Program-made: the position numbers and the translations under genes
Shown: positions 34,082-47,796 of the stretch, one piece after another
Position numbering within the stretch: position 1 is the stretch's first letter
Layout: each line of letters starts with the position of its first letter
Assembly: GCA_025617745.1 (NCBI GenBank)
Contig: CM046854.1
Coordinates: forward strand, 61,957,606 to 62,021,605
Length of the DNA: 64,000 nucleotides
Source of the DNA: Heliocidaris erythrogramma
Taxonomy: Eukaryota > Echinodermata > Echinoidea > Camarodonta > Echinometridae
Direction of reading: 5' to 3'
Notes under the pieces: model-generated
The model's input: the letters and a program-made list of their open reading frames with translations, nothing else
Database searches by the model: none
What the model was told of the DNA's origin: nothing

Positions 34082-37000
34082 GTTAGTGCAATGCATACAC
34101 ACAGATAAATATTTACTCAATATTTCATTATGTAAACTTCCTTTTGTAAAATTTTTACTTAATATATGTAAAATTTTTGGAAATGAATGTTTTTATGTAG
34201 TATTTTATTAAATATTTGTAATGAATTACATTTCGCATATTATGTGTCATGCAAAATGTGAAATTTTATGTAACATTTACTTAGCACTATTTAAGTAAAA
34301 TTCATTTTGCAAAAGAAATTCCTATTATGTAAAATGTGTTAAGTACAAGTATTTTTAAAGGGAATATTATCATGCAGATGTTATAAGTCATCATTAAGTG
34401 AAATTTTTTGTAAACTATTGGGTATAAAATACATTTTACGAATGTCAGTTGACATTAACATGATTTTGATACACAGTTATGTAAAACTGACTGAACAAAT
34501 CTTGCAAAATAACGCTGTAAGATATTTCTTCATAAAGATTTTGCAATATTGCCCATTTCGTTAAGTTTATTTAACATGCACAATGTAATTTGTCGTCATT
34601 AAGTAAAACGTTTTGCAAAATATGCATTTTCGTACTTTTTCCCCAATATTGGGGAAAACACTTATATGAATATTCATGAATTTTTAGCAGCGTATGGTTT
34701 GGGGTGGCCCGATTTCACTAACTGTCACCAAATGCATAAAAAAAATATAGGATAGGATAGCTTAAATTAGGATATGTTAGGAATGTTAGGAATGATAAGT
34801 TAAGACCCAAAAAGACATAACAAGCAGGTTTAATTTTTTTAACCTAGGTTGGAGGAAAAAGGAAACAATTGGGCAACTGAATTTGCCCAACCACATAATT
34901 AATACATGTGTGGAATTGTTTGTTAGGTAAAATTTACACATGAATTTTAAGTATCTATATTTAACATGACATTTTACATAATTATCGTCGAATATTTTGT
35001 TAGCTAAAATTTACACAAGTTCCTATTTAACAAAACAATTTACATAATTTTGGTAAAACATTTTGTTAAGTAAATTTTACAAAAAAGTTATGGAGTTCCT
35101 ATTTAACATAATTTTTTACATAATTTTTGTAAAACATTTTGTTATGTAAATTTTACAAAAAAGTTATGGAGTTCCTATTTAACATAACTTTTTACATAAT
35201 TTTTGTAAAAATTTCTCTGTGTGTAGGATGAATAATTATAGAAAAGGCAAGGGATTTTGACTGTGATTAGAGGAAAGAAATAGACTTGTTAAGATAAAGG
35301 GGAAGCCCGGGTTACATTTTCTGATAAAATGGTTTTAACTGTAGGTGTATTTATAAATTTTAGACATAAATGTAGGCCCTGTTATGTAATTTATGTTCAG
35401 GAAAGCAGGGAGCTGATACAGATTAAGCCAAAAATTATTTATTATGTGTTGAAATAAAAATAATGCATCTGTTAATTTCATTTATTTTTTAAAACGTGTT
35501 TGTGAAGGCAGTAGGAGTAAAAAAAAATATGAAATTACGCACAACTGACATCAATTTTTTGGCGTTCACTATGTGTGCTTTTTAATTAATATCTGTTAAA
35601 TTCAAAAGAATTTCGAATTTGGAGAAAAAACATGTAGGCCTATTCTACTGTTGGAAAAAAAAACAGATAAAAAACTTGCATACATGTATAATACATTGAG
35701 CTATGTATAGTTATCTTTTTTCAGGTTGTACCAAGCCTCTAACCTTTTTTATGTGTGGACTATTCCTTTGAATATGTAATGAGAATTCTCCTGATCATTG
35801 ACAGCCCCTCTCCCTCACTGAATGGCAAAATAAGATGAGAAGAAAAAATATGGATGAGAAAGAAGGCGATATGACTCCCTCTCTTTTCATCCCCCGATCA
35901 GGAGCCTAGTGAATTTGTATTTCATTCACAAATTCACTTCCCATATAGCCAGTGCCCCAAAATATCTGGTCCTGTGCTATGCCTCTTATAGATATGGATG
36001 CATTATGGTTTGCGGAATCGAGACACTTTAACATAATTTTTGAGATTGTCAGGAGTTTTTTGTTTTGCGGAATAATAATGATATGTTACCTTCTTATGGA
36101 TACAAAAGTTAATCTGAATCTGATACTGCCATATCTGTGACATTGTTCCATCCTAGCTGCTTCAATGCTGACAGTGAGTCTGGATGATACTGTCGATAAC
36201 AACATTGACATTTACATTGCAACATGTGATGCTGTTGGAGGTAAACCACAAGAAACCATTACATGGATCCTCAATGGAGAAATACAGACTGGTGGCAATG
36301 GGAACACCATAGAGGAAACATACCCAACGGCTACACCACCTTTATCTAACACGAAAAGCGTGTTCACATTTCAAGCAACCCCAGAGAATCATCTACAGAC
36401 CCTGGTGTGTCAAGTCTCTGGACATGACATTGCAGAGCTGAATGGAGAGAAACCTAAAGATTTAAATATCCATAGTAAGTCTGATTTGAACAAGAGGATG
36501 TACATGTAATTTTTTTTTTACTTGTTTGAGACAGTTTTCATGTACTGCAAAAGTGGAATTTTTCACCCGATCATTTTTCGCGCAGAGTAAGGTGAATTTC
36601 ACATGTTGTTAATTTTGCTGAAGAGCTAGGCTCATGAATCAAAGAAAATAAACAAAAAATGTTCGCGTGTTTTTATTTTCGCGCAAATTTCATACCGCGT
36701 GAAATGCTCGGAAATTTCCACACCGCGAAATATTCCACGTTTACAGTATTCGTTTTACTTCATGTACAGAACATGAATTCATATTGGAAAAAGCGTATAT
36801 CCTGGTTGAAATATTATTCTGAATTACTTCATTTTTTCAGTTGAACGAGGATAGCCACCATTGCGTTTCTTCACCAAAGAAGTCACAATGTCAAAGTTAC
36901 ATAAATATAGTAGATGTAAGGAGGGGTAGCAGGCTTTCTGTGAAAGGACATATTCTTTTTTATCCAACCTGTATATTTTGGACATGATAGTTATTTGAAA

Positions 37001-40000
37001 CCACTGTACTCTGCCATAGGAAGAAGTGTACAGTGACATTGGAAGATTGTATTAGGAATAGAAAATGCAAGTCAAATTTTTTTCTCCAAAATTTTAATAA
37101 AAAAAACTTGTATTGTTTCGCTTTTTCTTCATGGATTCCATGAATACACTATTGAAAATATGTTTGTCTTCTGTGAACCCGACAGTTCAAGAAACATTTG
37201 TATTTTGAATTATTTTGAATTATTGTATTATGCATTTACCTTCTAAATGTGATTTACCTTGAATATGTTTGTTAATTTGTTATGAATGAATATCAATAAA
37301 ATCCCTGTGGAGGGAAAAAAAAAAAAAAAAAAAAAAAAACTTGCATTGAGGCATAGGATGTCAGACATTCATTCATTACTGTAATTGCTTTTGATGAATT
37401 TGATTTACTTTTCTCTCATGTTTCTTGTAACACCCCAGCTTCCCCGGCCACTGCCAATACAATCGTCCCAGTAGATTATGTAACCGAGGGAACAAGCATC
37501 ATAGTGTCATGTGGTGCACAAAATGAACCTCGTCCAGAAATGAGAAACTACTACATATACTCCAATGACTCACTGATACATCAATCTACAGAAGGAGGCA
37601 ACCAAGTCACTGTTTCTGATCCTGAGGCGGGTACACAGTACACATGTGTGGCTGGCAATTATCTTGGAAATACATCAGTATCCACCCAGTAAGTAATTTT
37701 GTTCTATTAATTCGAATGTCTGTAATGTTTAAGATGAGTATTGTTTCCACATTTTTTTTTTGGTGTTTCTTTTTTTTGTTGTTTTTTTGTTTTTGTTGTA
37801 TTTTTCATTCTCATGTACGTGTACACACCAGGTTGTAGGTGCATGTGAAAGGGGAAAGGGGGTGGGGAGGGGGGGGGGGGGGGGGTGGGATGTTCAAGGA
37901 CTGTTTTGATCAAGAGTTTTTTCATTTCATTTTTATTTTATGTAATTACAGCGAACACATTTCAGCCAAAGGCTGCTCTTCAATATGTCCTTGGATGAGA
38001 ATGACAAGTGAAATGTTCTGTTCAATTATTGAATTGAATTCAATAGTCACTTCCTAGTGAAGGAATGTAATATAGAAAATGTGCAGGCATTTATTGATGA
38101 AGTTGTTTTTTCTGATTAAATGATTATTTGTGTGTAGAGGAGGCGTGACGCTGATGTGCTGAATTAGATGTGAATCGTGATGCCACTTTCATGATATGGG
38201 TTGAATGATGAAGTATTTAGTTTGTTGATGGATCCAAGTTCAAAACCACTTAGTAAATGAAGAAGCTTAATAGGAGGAATTAAATATGTAAACAAATTTT
38301 TAGGCATTACTCCCAGTGTTAAAGTAGAACACTCAAGAAAATCACAAATATGGCAATTAATGTATCACTAGAAATTGGGAAGCTTACAGATGGCAATCGT
38401 ATAAGTTTTATGTCAACTGCGTATATGATGATTATAAAAACAACATAAATAAAAGCTCTTCTCAGCATGTGGAATATCCGAGAATTCGCCAGAAATATAG
38501 CGATGTTTTGATGTCGTCATACGAGGGATCGATCCTGCTTAAGCAGACGACGTCCTATAATGAATGAACGTAATTGCAATGCAATTATTTATCAAATTAT
38601 AAAGAGTTTGGTACATTTAAACATGACCTTATTTCACACCATTCGAAAAGGGAAAGTGAACTGATTCTGATAACTAAAACCGTTTTATTGTAAATACACA
38701 GGAGAAGGGTCAATGATCAATGAAATAAACCCCATTTTCAAATTGAAAAGCCCTGCGAATAATAGCTGGATGGTATTCGTTCCCTCTTGAAACGCCGAAC
38801 ATGCCCTGGTGCAAGCAGCTGAAAATACAATGGCGTCTTATTTTGTTTACAAGTGACTGATTCCTTTATTTTTTTAACGCTGCATTTTTCATCAAAATAA
38901 TACCATACACGAAGTTAAGAGTGAGGCAACAGACTAACATTAAGACTGACGCTAGTCAAGTAAGAGAAATAAGTGAAGAGGAGATGACAAAACAGGCACT
39001 GAAAAATGTGTATAATGTTATGGGACATCGTCTGCTTAGACAGGACTCGCCCCTCTTGTGTCGTCACACATCTCAGCAGCGTTCAAGGAGCTTTTCAGCT
39101 GCTATATCGGGGGCTGTATTTTACCGTTTTATAATTGATAATAATCATTAATTCAAATGTTTCCAAGCTTTAAATTTGGATAACCTTGTTTAATTTATGC
39201 CATCTATGCAATAATAAGTATTAAGCCAATATTTAAAATCATCAGTGTTCTACTTTAAAGATCGTATGCTTGATCTGTAATAAGTCCGTAAAAAAAAAAT
39301 AACCAGCGAGATTCGAACTGCCATCTACTGCTTGCCGGGCATCGACTTAACCACCAGGCTGTTCCAGGTCTGGGTCTGAGATGAGACGTTGTTTGATGAT
39401 GTCACAGGCTTCTTTGACAGGGACGCTGGTGAAAAGGGAGACGACATCAAAGCTGACTAGTATATCGGAGTCTTTTTTTATGTGGGTTTTGGAGATGATG
39501 TAATTGTTCTGGACCCCACGGAAGACCAGCTTTCCTATGTCGGTTAAGCCGAATGTGGGCAATCCACCGTATATTATTGCTATTATGCTTTTTATACGGA
39601 TATAAATACTACTACTACTACTACTACTACATCTACGAAGTGCTGGGAGTTGGTGATGTGGTGTTCGGACAGAGCGACGAGGGGGTTGGAGTGTGGTAGC
39701 TAGATGTCTGGCTGTGTTTGTAGCACTGGGATCAACGAGTTGAGATGATGGGACGGAGAGGAATGAGAGGCTTGTGGATCTTGGGCTGGCCGCGAAGAAG
39801 ATAGGACAGGTGGCGGAGGATGACCGAAGTTAGTTTAGGTTTACCGCCATTTTGCCTCACGCCGCCGAAACGTCGAGTCTTCTCCACTCTCAGCCTTCTC
39901 ATCTGGTTAACAGTCCTTTTCAGACTTCACACTTTCAAAAAAGATTACTTCTACATTCTCTGAATTTCTATTTCACCATTCCACTTCTTCTCCTCTAAAA

Positions 40001-43000
40001 TTTTCTCCACCTTCTTCTTCTAACTTAACAGTCCTTTTCAAGACAACCACATGGTGAACCGTGAGCCTTCTCAACGTTATCAGTACCCCATGCAAACCTC
40101 TTCCTTCAAAGATCATCCAATCTAAATTTAATTTTAATGCCATAACATCTGATATACTTGAAAACAATGAATAGAACTCCTCAAATTTACAAAGAAAATC
40201 CACAAAATAGTTATGTGCTTGAAATATCTAACTTCCTTACATTGAATACATGACACATACAAAATTGATTACTATGCATAATTTATTATTATCTCACACT
40301 CAAAGTAGTGTTACAAAACTACAAATACATCATTTTTTGTCCCTGTTTTCACGAAGTGACGGTAATGAGGAAAATCGCATATTTTTTCAATTTTGATTTT
40401 TTTTTGCATTTTGGACATCATTCACTAACAACCTCACAAAGTTTCAGACCATAATAATATCTAATTATGTAACTATGGCGAAAACGTCAACAAGAAAATT
40501 CCTAGAAAAAGGGTTTTCTGTTTTCACGAAGTGACGGATTACAGTCGTCCTGTATGTATTACGTGCGCGGCTGAGATCCGTCACTTCGTGAAAACAAAAG
40601 AGCGCGTCCTTGAATTAAGTTTGTGTTTTCACGAAATGACGGTTAAATGCGCGGTGATCAAGTCCCATAGGTTTTACACTACCGCTGCTGAGATCCGCCA
40701 CTTCGTGAAAACAAATCAAAGCGCGTCCTTGAATTTTGTGTTTTCACGAAATGACGGTTATTTCTGCAGTTCATTTCCCCCAAAATATAAAAGATTATGC
40801 AGATAATTAAACATAGAACAAAACATTGAAAGATGTTCTATCCCAGGATATAAAATTTATTCACCCTTTATACATTAAAAAGGTTTCGATTATGCTTTAA
40901 AAAATTGAAAGCGATTTATTCAAAACTAACTTTCTTTTAATTGCGCACTCATCCGTCTCTTTGTGAAAACAGCAAGTTCTGCCAGTTTAATGCCACTTTA
41001 AGGGTAAAATAGTGCCTGTGCCTGCAGACTACACCCCCTCTCTCTCTTATGCGAGGGGTTCAAACATATAATAATTATGGTCGAATTCCTTCCCTCACAA
41101 CCCTTTCGAAGATGAAATTCTGAAGCCTTTCTGAACCGAACCCTATAAATGTGCGTAAATTCCAAAGATATTGAAATAAGTTAACAAGTATTTTAAGATT
41201 ATAAAAACGGATGTACTTTTCTAATAAAATAGATAATGCTCAAGGTAATATTTAAACCACATGGAAAATAATAAACGAAATCCTTTGTATAAAGAGTAAA
41301 TCACAAATTAATTTCAAAGTATTTAATAAAGATGGTAATTCTATCAAAAATCCCCCTGAAATAGCAGACATGTTTAACGAATATTTTGTCAATATAGGTC
41401 CTAACCAAGCTGCTAAAGTTGATGGGAGTAATTGTAACTTTGTAGAATTGTTATCACAATCAGTAAATACATCCATATTCTTCATTCCCACTGACTTTAT
41501 CGAAATATTAAGAATCGTCCGCACCCTTAAATGTAGTCACTCCTCTAGTCATGATGAAATTACTATTCACTTATTGAAACAGATTATAGATAATATTTTG
41601 TCACCTCTAGTCCATATTTTTAATCTCTTACTCTCCTCAGGTGTCTTCCCGACCCTTTTTAAAATTGCAAAGGTTATACCAATTCATAAGAAAGACGATT
41701 CTTCTTGTATATGTAATTATCGACCTGCTTCTATTTTGTCAAGTTTCTCAAAGATTTTTGAGAGGATTGTCTATAATAGGTTATATCGATTTTTGTCTGA
41801 AAATAATTTTTTTAAATCCTAATCAGTTTGGTTTCCATAAGAATCATTCAACTGATTTAGCTTTAAAGCAGTTATTTGACAGAGTATCAAATGCCATGGC
41901 AGATCATAAAGATGTAATTGGTATATTTGTGGATCGTAGCAAGGCATTTGATACTTTTGATGACAAAAAATTGCTATATAAGTAACAACATTACAGGGTT
42001 CAGGGTGCTGCACTTCATTGGTTTGAGAATTATTTATCACACAGAGAACAATTTGTTTCTTTTGAATCCGTTCATTCGAATATGTTACCAACAACATGCA
42101 GAGTCCCACAAGGCTCAATTTTAGACCCCTTATTATTTCTAATTTATGTTAATGATATTTCAAATGCTTCACTTATGTTACAGTATATTTTATTTGCTGA
42201 TGATACAAATGTTTTCTGTTCACACTCTGACTTACACCGTTTAATTACTTTTTAAATAATGAATTACCGAAGTCATCTACATGGTTTAAAAGTAATATCT
42301 TGTCACTCAATTTAAAGAAAACCAACTTTATTTATTTCAGAGGTAAAAGAAAAGTTGACTTGCAAAATCATGATTTATATATTGATGGTAATCTTCTTGA
42401 AAACAAAATAATGACTAAATTTCTTGGTGTGTATATTAATGAAGATTTAAAATGGAATGATCATATAAAACACATAATTTTTATCTATCTCTCGCAATGT
42501 TGTTCTGTTAACTAAGCTAAAATATTTTTTAACTACTTCTGTATTATTTACGCTGTATAATACGCTGATCTTGCCATACATATCATATTGTAATATTGCG
42601 AGAATAAATACAGTTTTTGCCATTTTCTCAACTTTATACCACTGCGGACAATTCACAGGTATTAAAAGCAATTTCCATCATATTTTCATTAGCACAAGAT
42701 CTGTAATAGTGCAATAAGTATTCAATTGACATCAAATGAGAAAGGGGGGAATCCGGGTCACATGACTTGCCGGGAGGAAGACATCCAGCCGGGATCCCAG
42801 GACAGGAGTTTCCTGGGGCGCGGATTCCCCTCAAACAGTTATCATCTATTCAATACAAACTTCTCAAATGTGTCAGAATATACACATGTACATGTAGGAG
42901 GGAGAGAGGCTTCAAGACCTGAACATGAATTCTAGGAGGGGAACCTGGTCACGTGACCTGCCGGGAGGAAGACATCCAGCCGGCGTCCCGGGACAGGCGT

Positions 43001-46000
43001 TTCCAGGGACACTGATTCCCATCTCCCGTTTTTCTTTACCTATATATAGAACCCCTCCCCATACGATTGACCTGAACTGATGGGAAAACAATTAAAACCC
43101 ATCCAAACCTTGTACCGTCAAGAGCCCTAAACTTTCTTAATTTTCAGCCTAACCAGCCAACTCTCCTGACTGACTTAAGAAAATAGACACATGTACGTTG
43201 CACAGCCATCTTTCTTTTTTCTTTTGTTAGTTTTTGTTTTCAAGCCCAACCAACCAACCAATGAATAACTGAAACATGCAATATCCTCCCCAACATCAAT
43301 GCATTCATGGTCCGACCGTATCCGAGACAACCAACCAACCAATGAATGAATGAAAAATATACCGGTAATCATGAATGCACACATTGCCCAGACCAATTTT
43401 TAGGTTTTCAAGCCCAATCAAACAACAAGTGAATGTATCGGAATTTTTATTTCTTTTAAAGTTTTCCAAACCCGACCAACCAATGATAAATAGAATATCC
43501 TCATCAACACATGTACGTACATTGTTTAACCTTTCTGGGTTTCCAGCCCAGGCAACCAACCAATTAATTAGTGAAAAATACAATATCCACACCAACATAT
43601 ATGCATACATTGTATAACCACCTTTTTAGGTTTCCAAGCCCAACCAACCAACCACTGTTTAACCTGTCTAGGTTTCCAAGCCCAACCAACCAACCAGTGA
43701 CAATATCCTCACCAACATATATGCATACATTGTATAACCACCTTTTTAGGTTTCCAAGCCCAACCAACCAACCACTGTTTAACCTGTCTAGGATTCCAAG
43801 CCCAACCAACCAACCAGGGACAATATCCTCACCAACATATATGCATACATTGTATAAACACCTTTTTAGGTTTCCAAAGCCCAAGCAACCAACCACTGTT
43901 TAACCTGTCTAGGTTTCCAAACCAAACCAACAAACCAGTGACAATATCCTCACCAACATAAATGCATACATTGTATAACCACCCTTTTAGGTTCCCAAGC
44001 CCAAGCAACCAAACCACTGTTTAACCTTGCTAGGTCTTTAAGCCCAATCACGTTTCTAATTCTTTTATTTTCCTCTCTTCCTATTTCATAAACAGGACCA
44101 ACTACCCCTCCTCCAACGACGGGTATGTCCATTTTTTTTTCTTCAGTTTTATAATATCATTCAATTATTTTCATTATAAAACTAACACCTGGGAGCTGTA
44201 CTGACAATGTATGCTTGTTTTCAGTTTCTGCCAGATTATACTAAATTGATAAGTTAGCTTCGAATAGAAAAAAATGTTATTATTAAACAATTTAATGATT
44301 TATTTTTTTCCCGTATTTATCACTTAGCTATGATTTAAGTTGATTTACATTGTCATGGAAATAGTTTATTTATTTATTTCTGATATTTATACAGGGTGGC
44401 TCATATCACCAATTTGGTGGTCTTCCATGAGGCCCTGTTTGGTAACAATAAAACAAATAACATCAACAATAATCAATATATATAAATACACAAGCATAAA
44501 CATGTATAATACACATTAATCGGTTTCCTCATTAGTTAAGTAATCATTCAGTAATATTCATTGACTATTTACAAGAATTTTCGAATCGAATTTTAAATTA
44601 AGGATTATTAGCATTGTAAACTGTGAAATAATCAAATTAAAATATGGATGATAACCACACATCAAATTGAGGGGAAAATAATTAATTGACAACACATATA
44701 CCAAAGAAGTTGCTATGCATAATATCCCCATATAGTTCACAGCTCACATCTCCTCTGCAGATAACAGAGCTTTTAGAGTGTATTTGAAACTGTTTAAAGT
44801 AGGCAAAATTTTGATAGAAGTTTCAAGTTGGTTCCATACTGCAATTCCAGATATTAGGCGACTATGTTTGTATGTGTCCGTCCTAAATTTAGGTACACGC
44901 AATGTATCTCTTACAGCATGTCTTGTGCTGTGATCATGTAGAGAGCTGACATGTTGTAAAGTATTTTTTTTACTTTTTTTAAGTATTCTGGTGCCACGCC
45001 ATGCATTGCTTTATACATCATCACTGCACGTCCAAACTGGAAACGTGTCTGAATAGGCATCCAACCTAACCGACTAAACATATCTTTTGAGGATACATCG
45101 AATCCTTCTCCCAACACTATACGGGCAGCCCGTTTCTGAACCTTTTGTAGTTTAATAGTTTGTCTTTGAAATCTTTCGGACCAAACAGAGGAACAATAAT
45201 CAAAATGAGGAAGGACGATGGAATACATACACAGTTCATACATATTTTTAGACAACAGAACAGAATTGTCATGAAGTTGGCAACATTTTTCACTTACTCC
45301 TGCCGAGTAACATCTCTTCAATTTCACTTATGTTGATTTATGTTGCCATTTTTATGACAATTCTGTTCTGTTGTCTCTAGTTTTGCTAAGTTGCTTATTA
45401 TTATTAATATTTGTTTCATTCTGTTTGATTTAGCAAATAAACTTGAAGAAGGCCAGGAGCCGAAAGCTCGTAAATTAACCGAGTGACCTGCTTCATTCCG
45501 TTCCATCATTCTCTGTTCACATATCTAAATTTAACATGGTTCAACCGAACGGTACACACATCCACGCCCCTCTCGCTACATATATATATATATAAACCCC
45601 TCAAAAAAAGTTCTGCAATTCAACTTTGAGCCTTGATATCTTTTTGGCGGCTTTTTAATCATTCTTGATTTTTAGATCATTGGAAAGTTCATTTATCCCC
45701 CTTCACATCCATGCCCCATTTGTAATGGTTATGTCATCCTTGAATGCACAGCACCCCTGAATAGAGGGCAAAGTCAAAAGTGAAAAGTTGCAAATTGAAT
45801 GGCTATCTTGGCTATTGTCTATTGCTTTTGTTGCAATGTCGGGTGTGTGTGAATGATGTTGAATGGGTCATGAATGATTCAACAAGTTTATTTCCTGTTT
45901 GGTAGATGAAATGTGCCTTGCACAAGCTTTATGCTTGGCAGTGCTTACTTTTAAAGAGTAGCAAGGACGATTTGCTCGAAGATTTGCCAAGCGACTCTCC

Positions 46001-47751
46001 GACCAGACCATCAGGAACAGACTTCACGCAGCCAATTTAAGAGCTCACAAGGCAGCAAGAAGACCTGCACTTTCGGCCTTGCATCGTCATTCCCGTCAAC
46101 GCTGGTGTTTGCAACATCTTCGATGGAACCGGGAAATGTGGCAGAATGTCCTTTTTACAGATGAATCCAGATTCTGCTTGAGGAAACTGGACGGAAGGGT
46201 GAAAGTGTGGCGTCGCCGTGGGGAACGCTTCGCTGACTGCTGCATCGACCGGGTAACAGCGTTTGGAGGAGGCAGTGTTATGGTGTGGGGTGGCATATCT
46301 GCTGAGGGAAAGACACAGCTTATCATCGTTGATGGAAACCTGACAGCAGAGAGATACCGAGACAACATTCTTCGGCCAGAGGTCATCACATACATGCGCA
46401 ATCTTGGACCAAACGCCATCTTCCAAGATGACAACGCCCGCCCTCACAGAGCAAGGATCATCACCGAATACATGCAGGAGGAGGCAGTGACGAGGATGGA
46501 TTGGCCTGCGAACAGCCCTGACTTGAACCCAATCGAGCATCATGGGACCAGCTTGGCCGTGCTGTACGGGCCAGAGTCACAGATCACACTACACTGGCTG
46601 AGTTGCGACAGATCCTTATCGAAGAGTGGAACCTCATCCCACAGCAACGCATCACCAGGCTGGTGACAAGCATGAGGAGGAGATGCCAGGCTGTCGTAGC
46701 TGTATTCGGATCTTCTACTCGCTACTGAACTTCTGATCCTTTGCTATTCCACATTTGATGTGCATGTTACTCAATAAAAAGTGCCAAACATTTTGTCATT
46801 TGCAAATTTGTGTATTTGTGTTTGTTTTTGTTTCGTTAGAGAGGGGAGAGAGAGTTAAAGAACATGAGTTCACATCAAAAAAGGGGAATGTGTTTGTTGA
46901 AGTGAAAAGCAATCCAAGAGAAGAGGAGAGTTTGTGTTGCTTATGTTTCTGTGATAGGGTTACATGGCTGAAAATTAGATAATTTGCTGAGGGGAGACTT
47001 TTTTCCCCATCGCAGTTGTGTACTGCTAAGGTGGAAACTTGCAATATTCTGCATGAAACCAAAACACAATATTAATGTTATCACAATCAGTTGCTGATTA
47101 AAACACATTCCATCTTAAAACAAATGAATAATTCCACTTCAAAATCACTGAAAACAATATTTGTCCACCAAACAAGGGATTACAGCAGAAAGATGTACAC
47201 CTAATACAAAATTAAACAAACCAAAAGGAACAAAAACAAAGAAACAAAACCTTTCATTCCAGTTAAGAACTCAGTGTGAACAATAACAATGCATTCTGCA
47301 ACTTTTCACTTTTGACTTTGCCCTATATTTAGGTGCACTGCACATTCCGTGATTACATAATCAATACAAATGTGGTATCATTGTGAAGGTGAATAAACAA
47401 GCTTTACAATGATATCAGACTTGATGATGATCATACAGTTACTAGAGAGATATAAATGCTTAAACTTGAATTGCAGAACTTTTTTTGAGGGGTTTATATA
47501 TATATACATGTATATATATTATGTGGAAAAAATTATTAGACCAAGTTTCTGTAATAAGGGTACTATAATATGTATACGGCTTTATAAAAATGATTTGTCT
47601 TTGTATTTCATTTAATGAATACCAAATTACAGCAATTATACCTTGATTTTATGATATTTTATTTCCTTCTTCCCACAGAAAATAATCAGTAACCATTCTT
47701 GGTCTAATAATTTTGTTTTCCATGGCTGTATATATATGTATCATGTATATA

Positions 47752-47796
<45 letters not shown>

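Noticed and set aside
39290-39370. Functional tRNA gene
   Set aside because: The B box is present but acceptor-stem pairing is poor and no clear anticodon arm can be drawn, so a SINE fragment is more likely.
43564-43903. 110-codon frames on both strands
   Set aside because: Both are products of the 120-bp minisatellite, whose period keeps frame by chance.
45444-45470. Second Penelope-like element
   Set aside because: Only a short terminal-like string (GAAGAAGGCCAGGAGCCGAA) is seen, with no RT blocks, so it is too little to call.
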